Origin: DASRDS01 sp035652495
GTDB lineage: Bacteria; Gemmatimonadota; Gemmatimonadetes; Gemmatimonadales; Gemmatimonadaceae
NCBI GenBank assembly: GCA_035652495.1
Contig: DASRDS010000315.1
Coordinates: 1 to 26,495, forward strand
Direction: 5' to 3'
DNA: 26,495 bases
Shown: positions 22,607 to 26,495 of the stretch, piece by piece
Position numbering within the stretch: position 1 is the stretch's first letter
Layout: each line of letters begins with the position of its first letter
The notes under the pieces: model-generated
Told to the model about the DNA's origin: nothing
What the model saw: only the letters and a program-made list of their open reading frames with translations
The model's database searches: none
Translations under genes and position numbers: made by a program

Positions 22607-22801
22607 ATGCGTGCCGGGCTCGCGGTTCTCTTGCTCGCCAGTACCGCCTGCGCGACTCATCCCGCGCGGGAGCCACGGCTTGATCCCGCGGTCTATTCCG
22701 CGCTGTGCCAGTCTGCCCCCGATTCTGAAACCGCCAAGCACGGGGGGTGCGTATTGAAGGACCAAGCGCGTGATCCGGGACGTCGGCCAACGAAGCCATA
22801 G
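22607..22801 (+). CDS. Small putative lipoprotein
   Basis: The 64-residue protein begins MRAGLAVLLLASTACATHPA, a lipoprotein-like signal with STAC rather than the stricter LxxC box, and Cys15. The mature part is only about 50 residues, with two more cysteines (LCQSAPDS and GGCVLKD) that could form a disulfide. It is followed by the DedA gene, whose GTG shares the last base of this TAG stop. No family is recognised. It lies between two membrane-protein genes on the same strand with tight spacing, which supports it being real, but the small size lowers certainty. Confidence 0.55.
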   Translation: MRAGLAVLLLASTACATHPAREPRLDPAVYSALCQSAPDSETAKHGGCVLKDQARDPGRRPTKP

Positions 22802-23397
22802 TGGAAGTCGGTCATCTCATAAAAGAGTACGGGTACCTGATTGTCGCCGTGCTGGTCGCGGCGGAGAATCTCGGACTTCCGTTGCCTGGTGAAAGCGCGC
22901 TGATCACGGCCGCGGCGTTTGCCGCGCGTGGTCATCTGTGGCTGCCGGGCGTCATCATCGCATCGACCGCGGGCACGATCGTCGGCGGGTCCGGCGGCTA
23001 CTGGATCGGGCGCGCGGGCGGCATCCGCCTCATTCGTCGCATGGGCAAGTTCATCGGCGTCGGCGATGACGAGATCAAGAAAGGCCACGACTTCTTCGCG
23101 CACCATGGCGCGAAGACCGTGTTCGTCGCGCGATTCATCGCGATCCTGCGCATTGTCGTGGGACTGCTGGCCGGCGTCACCGAGATGCCGTTCGCCAAGT
23201 TCACGGTCTACAACGCGCTTGGCGGCGCGTGCTGGTCACTGGCGATCGGGGCGCTGGGCTACGTGTTCGGCGCCAACCTGAAGCTCTTGCATCGCGTGCT
23301 CGGCACCGGCGGCCTGATTGCCGCCGGCGTCGTGGCGCTGGCGATACTGATTGTGATCCGAGTCAGACGTCACCGGATGCTCAAGTCTTCCACTTGA
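22801..23397 (+). CDS. DedA family membrane protein
   Basis: The 198-residue protein is a complete DedA/SNARE-associated protein: AENLGLPLPGESALITAAAF (reentrant loop with the conserved acidic residue), GGSGGYWIGRAGG, FFAHHGAKTVFVARFIAILR (with the conserved arginine pair), GLLAGVTEMPFAKF and NALGGACWSLAIGALGYVFG. About four membrane segments plus reentrant loops are visible, and the tail RVRRHRMLKSST is basic and cytoplasmic. DedA proteins support membrane homeostasis and undecaprenyl-phosphate or phospholipid flipping. The GTG start shares one base with the preceding stop (TAGTG). The last 17 bases overlap the convergent thioredoxin-fold gene. Confidence 0.92.
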   Translation: MEVGHLIKEYGYLIVAVLVAAENLGLPLPGESALITAAAFAARGHLWLPGVIIASTAGTIVGGSGGYWIGRAGGIRLIRRMGKFIGVGDDEIKKGHDFFAHHGAKTVFVARFIAILRIVVGLLAGVTEMPFAKFTVYNALGGACWSLAIGALGYVFGANLKLLHRVLGTGGLIAAGVVALAILIVIRVRRHRMLKSST

Positions 23398-23938
23398 TGT
23401 TGCAGCCGAGGCTGGGGATCTGCTCCTCGGTCACCTGTCCTCCGGTGAGCACGGCATCGATCGCGGCTCTGAGATCCCGTCCGGTGACCGGCGTACCATT
23501 GTTCGGCCGGCTGTCATCGAGCTGACCGCGATATACCAACTCTTTTTTTGCATCAAACAAAAAGAAATCCGGAGTGCACGCCGCGTCATACTCGCGCGCG
23601 ACGTTCTGTTGTTCATCGTACAGATACGGAAACGTGAATCCCACCTGGCGAGCCTGCTCGGCGAGCGATTTTGGTGCGTCGTCCGGGTGTGAGACCGCGT
23701 CATTCGAGCTGATGGCGACGATGCCAATGCCGCGTTTGGCGTAGTCCCGGCCGAGTTTCGCCAGTTCGTTCTGCACGTGGACCACGAACGGACAGTGGCG
23801 GCAGATGAACATGACGAGCAAAGCCTTGCTGCCCGCGAAGTCGGCGAGACGGACGGTGCGGCCGGTGGTAACGTCCGGCAGCGCGAAGTCGGGGGCCGCC
23901 GTGCCGAGGGCGACCATAGTCGATGGTGTTCGAGCCAT
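23381..23938 (-). CDS. Thioredoxin-fold (AhpC/TSA-like) redox protein
   Basis: The 185-residue protein opens with MARTPSTMVALGTAAPDFAL, then VRLADFAGSKALLVMFICRH and CPFVVHVQNELAKLG: a CRHC dithiol (Cys46, Cys49) in place of the more usual CNHC of this family. ACTPDFFLFDAKKELVYRGQ and IPSLGCNIKWK are hallmark segments, the last holding a conserved third cysteine site. No signal peptide is visible, so it is probably cytoplasmic. Members are uncharacterised peroxiredoxin/TlpA-like oxidoreductases. ATG at 23938 is used; an ATG at 23917 (MVALG) is an alternative. A TAGATT box lies five bases before the 23938 start. The gene is head-to-head with the HipA-like kinase gene with a gap of 17 bases. 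Confidence 0.9.
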   Translation of the reverse strand: MARTPSTMVALGTAAPDFALPDVTTGRTVRLADFAGSKALLVMFICRHCPFVVHVQNELAKLGRDYAKRGIGIVAISSNDAVSHPDDAPKSLAEQARQVGFTFPYLYDEQQNVAREYDAACTPDFFLFDAKKELVYRGQLDDSRPNNGTPVTGRDLRAAIDAVLTGGQVTEEQIPSLGCNIKWKT

Positions 23939-23948
23939 GCTATAATCT
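23938..23948 (+). promoter_or_regulatory. Extended -10 promoter of the HipA-like kinase gene, leaderless
   Basis: TGC followed by TATAAT (23938-23946) is a perfect extended -10 element, and overlapping TAATCT (23943-23948) is a TAnnnT box seven bases before the GTG at 23956. Transcription would start about 23952-23956. It lies downstream of the ATG at 23923, which argues against that start. No -35 is apparent. Confidence 0.55.
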
Positions 23949-23949
23949 A
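23944..23949 (-). promoter_or_regulatory. TAnnnT box (TAGATT) five bases before the thioredoxin-fold gene ATG
   Basis: On the minus strand TAGATT, five bases, then the ATG at 23938. It occupies nearly the same bases as the opposite-strand box for the kinase gene, so the two promoters should exclude each other. Confidence 0.4.
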
Positions 23950-23955
23950 TCCGCA

Positions 23956-24765
23956 GTGCGAACGCTCACTGCCACCCGGTACGTGCAGCCGCTGCGTGAA
24001 GGCGGTTCGTTGCCCGCCGTCGTCGAGACGGAGGATGGCGGGTTGTACGTGGTCAAGTTTCGGGGGGCGGGGCACGGGGCCAAGGCCCTCGTGGCCGAGC
24101 TCATCACCGGACTCGCCGCTCAGGCGCTCGGGCTGCCGACGCCTGAGCTGGTGCTGGTCGATGTGCCGGCGCCGTTCGGGCGCAGCGAGCCCGATCCGGA
24201 GATTCAGGACATTCTCCAGAAGAGTCACGGCGTCAATGTCGGCGCCGTGTATCTCGACGGCGCGTTCAACTTCGATGTTGCCGCGGCCGGCGATTTGGTC
24301 TCTTCGGCATTGGCTTCGCGCATCGTTTGGCTGGATGCGTATCTCACGAATCCGGATCGGACGCATCGGAATCCCAATCTGCTCATTTGGCGTCGCGAGC
24401 CGTATTTGATCGATCATGGCTCGGCGCTCTACGCGCATCATGATTGGGAATCGGTCGACGATGCGCGTACGCGAACGGCGTTTCCGTTGATCCAGCATCA
24501 CGTTCTTCTCGGCCATACGACTTCGACCGATGTTGACGCCGCCGATCACGATGCCGCCATTCGGCTGACACCCGAGATGATCGACGGCATCTTGGCGCAG
24601 GTGCCGGATCAGCTATTGTCGGATCCGCCGTCGAAGGACCGCTCACGATATCGCGACTACTTAGTACGCCGACGCGAGGCGCCACGAGAATTTGTGGCCG
24701 AGATCAATAGATCACGCGAAGCGGTAGCGAGCATGCCACCGAGACCGTTGAAGGCGCGGCGATGA
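23956..24765 (+). CDS. HipA-like (HipA_2-type) protein kinase
   Basis: The 269-residue protein has a kinase fold resembling HipA but without its N-terminal subdomain or a HipB antitoxin. Visible sites are LYVVKF with Lys34 (ATP phosphate contact), AELITGLAAQALGLPTPE (helix C, Glu48), DAYLTNPDRTHRNPNLLIW with Asp134 (catalytic) and Asn139/Asn141 (loop resembling HipA's NxDRHxxN), and LIDHGSALY with Asp153 (metal binding). All key residues for phosphotransfer are present. Substrate is unknown; HipA relatives phosphorylate tRNA synthetases or other proteins. The GTG start is chosen because the extended -10 element lies just upstream; an ATG at 23923 would add 11 residues. The stop overlaps the DUF3037 ATG as ATGA, so the two form a pair. 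Kinase activity is an inference from motifs. Confidence 0.85.
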   Translation: MRTLTATRYVQPLREGGSLPAVVETEDGGLYVVKFRGAGHGAKALVAELITGLAAQALGLPTPELVLVDVPAPFGRSEPDPEIQDILQKSHGVNVGAVYLDGAFNFDVAAAGDLVSSALASRIVWLDAYLTNPDRTHRNPNLLIWRREPYLIDHGSALYAHHDWESVDDARTRTAFPLIQHHVLLGHTTSTDVDAADHDAAIRLTPEMIDGILAQVPDQLLSDPPSKDRSRYRDYLVRRREAPREFVAEINRSREAVASMPPRPLKARR

Positions 24766-25154
24766 GCTGGGTCGCGTATAACTTTGCTGTTCTACGAGTG
24801 GTACCGCACCCGTACACGGGCGAATTCGTGCCGGTAGGCATCGTTCTACACGCGCGCACGGAAGAATTCATCGCCCTTCGCGCGCTAACGGATCCTGTCA
24901 TACTCCGCGAGCGTGTTGGCGACGTCGACGTCGAGTTACTCGCGCGCTACCTCCAATCGGCGCAGTCGATCGTAGACGGCGACCCTCGATGTGGACCGGT
25001 GGCCCTAGCGCCGCCGTCCGAGCGATTCCACTGGATCACCGCCCCGCGCTCCGACGTCGTCCAGTGCTCGGCGGTACACGAAGGCCTCACACACTCGCCA
25101 GAACATGCTCTGGGCGAGCTTTTCGAGCGCTACGTCGAGAGGACCTTGCGATAG
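24762..25154 (+). CDS. DUF3037 domain protein
   Basis: The 130-residue protein begins MSWVAYNFAVLRVVPHPYTG, then EFVPVGIVLHARTEEFIALR and ends FERYVERTLR. The YxxxRxVPxxxxxEFVxVGVVL pattern and overall length identify DUF3037, whose function is unknown. It is translated through ATGA overlap with the HipA-like kinase, so the two probably work together, with DUF3037 as partner, substrate or regulator of the kinase. I recall these families occurring side by side elsewhere but could not check. No signal peptide or membrane segment is present. Its last 25 bases overlap the acetyltransferase gene on the opposite strand. Confidence 0.85.
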   Translation: MSWVAYNFAVLRVVPHPYTGEFVPVGIVLHARTEEFIALRALTDPVILRERVGDVDVELLARYLQSAQSIVDGDPRCGPVALAPPSERFHWITAPRSDVVQCSAVHEGLTHSPEHALGELFERYVERTLR

Positions 25155-25570
25155 AGCACGACCCGATCGAGCTCCTCGAATCCAAGCTGCCGGTGCGCAG
25201 CCTGCGACACCGTGTTGTGCCACTCAGTGTCAGACCCGAGCTCGCGATACCCACGCGAGCGCGCGAACGTTTCGGCCGCCGCAATGAGCCGCGCGCCGAT
25301 GCGTTGACGGCGCACGTCGGGATCAACGTACCACCCTTCGACATACGCGATAGGACTCGTTTCACACCCATCCGCGTTGGTGCGCTCGCCAACTTCGACG
25401 AACCCGCAGAGTGATCCCGCCGAGCGTACCGCCACCATGACCGCGGTGTCGCTTCTCGCGAGCCACTCGGCCATATCTTTTTCCGTCTGATCCGGCCACA
25501 ACGCCGATCGCATACGCAGCCACTCGGCGTAGTCTCCGGGCTCGTAATCGCGAACGTCCCGAACATTCAT
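25130..25570 (-). CDS. GNAT acetyltransferase resembling aminoglycoside 6'-N-acetyltransferase
   Basis: The 146-residue protein begins MNVRDVRDYEPGDYAEWLRM, then RSALWPDQTEKDM, GFVEVGERTNADGCETSPIA, YVEGWYVDPDVRRQRIGARL (acetyl-CoA loop RRQRIG) and HNTVSQAAHRQLGFEELDRV. Spacing of the RxALWP, xxGCxTSPxxYxEGxYVxPxxRxxGxG and NTxSxxxHxxLGFxE motifs matches the AAC(6')-I branch of GNAT enzymes, which acetylate the 6' amine of aminoglycosides. Chromosomal relatives often have other or unknown amine substrates, so resistance is not established. The ATG overlaps the stop of the glycosidase gene as ATGA, which suggests an amino-sugar substrate as an alternative. Its stop lies inside the DUF3037 gene. 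Confidence 0.85.
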   Translation of the reverse strand: MNVRDVRDYEPGDYAEWLRMRSALWPDQTEKDMAEWLARSDTAVMVAVRSAGSLCGFVEVGERTNADGCETSPIAYVEGWYVDPDVRRQRIGARLIAAAETFARSRGYRELGSDTEWHNTVSQAAHRQLGFEELDRVVLYRKVLST

Positions 25571-26495
25571 GGAGATAACGTAACGACCGCCGCGCTCGCG
25601 GGGGCCAGCGGCACCGCGAAGGTCCCATTGGCTTCGGACAGGGCGTAAGGCACGCCAGGGTGCCAGGTGCCGTCGTGCGGGACGGCGGCTCCAGCGAATG
25701 TCACGTTGTACTCGTCGTGCACCGACGGCGCCGAGAGAAACTGCACGCTGGCCGAACGGTAGGAAGTTGCGGGCGCAATGCGAGCCAGGATAGATGTGAG
25801 CGTATCCTTGTTGATCACCGTCACGTGCAACGTTTTGTCGTCGGCCAATGCCGCATGCGCCGTCACGTTCGCGGGCGTCGCGATGGTAGTCGGCACCGGC
25901 GCGCCGATCGCGCCGGCATGGAACGCGAGCATCGCGTAGAAGAGCGGCCGAGCGACGACCCCGCCGCTGTCGATGAGCGGCGAGTAGATGCCGCCATCGG
26001 GCGCACCGTGAAAGTTGACGCCGACCACGCCGTGCTCGGCCAGCGTGTACATGTAGTCGAGCCCCCACAGGCTCGAGGCAAACACATCGGACGTCCCGTG
26101 CTCGCCGCCGGCCGACGATGAATTCGACTCGGCCATGCGGAGCGGCAGCGAGACCGCCCGCGCATCGCTCATGATCAGTTGCAGGAGCGCCGCCGTCTTG
26201 GCCATGAGTCCAGGACTCAGGAGCCCACCAGGCGTCGGATGGTTGACGGCATCCGTCGGATAATGGTGATACGTGAGTAGGGCGAGGCCGCGGCTGCCGC
26301 CGTCCGACAGGAACGGGCCCAAATCCTCGGGCTTGCAGCACATCGCGGGCCCGACGCGCGGGACGCCCGGCGCGAGGCGCGTCAGCGCGGTGTCGTATGC
26401 GAGATACTCGCTCGCGACGCTGTCGCCATCGTACGCGCTCGAGCGATAGTTGCCGGAGTAGACATCGGGCTCGTTGCCAATCTCGATGGCGGTGA
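25567..26495 (-). CDS. GH79-like glycoside hydrolase (beta-glucuronidase/heparanase type), C-terminal part
   Basis: Reading the minus strand from the right edge gives an open frame of 309 codons with the N terminus outside the window. The first visible motif, AIEIGNEPDVYSG, carries the Asn-Glu pair of clan GH-A acid/base residues, and about 130 residues on LRMAESNSSSAGGEHG gives the candidate nucleophile Glu. SLWGLDYMYTLAEHGVVGVN, FHGAPDG and ARPLFYAMLAFHAGA follow, then a beta-sandwich C-terminal domain ending VPLAPASAAVVTLSP. The EIGNEPD, AESNS and Y-M-L-x-F order is that of GH79 beta-glucuronidases and heparanases, which act on plant arabinogalactan or uronic-acid glycans. A signal peptide, if any, is out of view. 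The stop overlaps the acetyltransferase ATG. Confidence 0.82.
   Translation of the reverse strand, partial: TAIEIGNEPDVYSGNYRSSAYDGDSVASEYLAYDTALTRLAPGVPRVGPAMCCKPEDLGPFLSDGGSRGLALLTYHHYPTDAVNHPTPGGLLSPGLMAKTAALLQLIMSDARAVSLPLRMAESNSSSAGGEHGTSDVFASSLWGLDYMYTLAEHGVVGVNFHGAPDGGIYSPLIDSGGVVARPLFYAMLAFHAGAIGAPVPTTIATPANVTAHAALADDKTLHVTVINKDTLTSILARIAPATSYRSASVQFLSAPSVHDEYNVTFAGAAVPHDGTWHPGVPYALSEANGTFAVPLAPASAAVVTLSP

Overview
This is a GC-rich, gene-dense chromosomal stretch from a free-living Gram-negative bacterium, most likely a soil or rhizosphere member of Gemmatimonadota, with Acidobacteriota as the alternative. That placement is an inference from gene families: a PadR regulator fused by overlap to an orphan duplicated permease (ADOP type), a DUF2911 lipoprotein, a SARP/BTAD regulator with a membrane anchor, an AraC-like receiver fragment, several lipoproteins and a complete GGDEF-EAL protein. 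I found no rRNA, tRNA, transposase, phage gene or CRISPR array.

Layout. 1-1378 (minus): the start of a Rieske oxygenase and an FMN alpha-hydroxy-acid oxidase. 1435-3718: a DUF2911 lipoprotein converging on a DUF763 protein. 3813-6441 (plus): a small membrane protein, a MarR regulator and a GAF-GGDEF-EAL enzyme. 6360-7288 (minus): a transthyretin-like domain protein coupled to a receiver-like fragment. 7359-9694 (plus): a membrane-anchored SARP regulator coupled to a Rieske/FAD reductase. 9801-10484: a degenerate receiver-ANTAR protein. 10505-12270 (minus): a GT4 glycosyltransferase and a membrane protein. 12387-15202 (plus): a LivJ-like binding lipoprotein coupled to a chemoreceptor. 15145-16929 (minus): a ClC protein with two CBS domains. 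17041-17574: an unknown lipoprotein. 17575-17940: two hairpins and a 16-unit tandem repeat. 17941-20957: PadR plus ADOP. 20954-21920 (minus): DUF411 and an exported protein. 21968-23397: a membrane protein, a small lipoprotein and DedA. 23381-23938 (minus): a thioredoxin-fold protein. 23956-25154: a HipA-like kinase with DUF3037. 25130-26495 (minus): an AAC(6')-like acetyltransferase and a GH79-like glycosidase that runs off the window.

How the genes work together. Most same-strand neighbours overlap by the 4-base ATGA or GTGA arrangement, implying translational coupling: MarR/GGDEF-EAL, transthyretin-like/receiver, SARP/reductase, binding protein/chemoreceptor, PadR/ADOP, HipA-like/DUF3037 and GH79/acetyltransferase. 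Six of seven convergent pairs overlap at their 3' ends, and no U-tract terminators are visible. About half of the operon-leading genes have a TAnnnT box 5-7 bases before the start codon and no ribosome binding site, which points to leaderless transcription.

The most interesting items are the kinase/DUF3037 pair, the TTCTAG-bearing tandem array ahead of PadR, the 11-bp-spaced direct repeat at the SARP gene, the leaderless start signature, the 3' overlap pattern and the coupled binding-protein/chemoreceptor pair.
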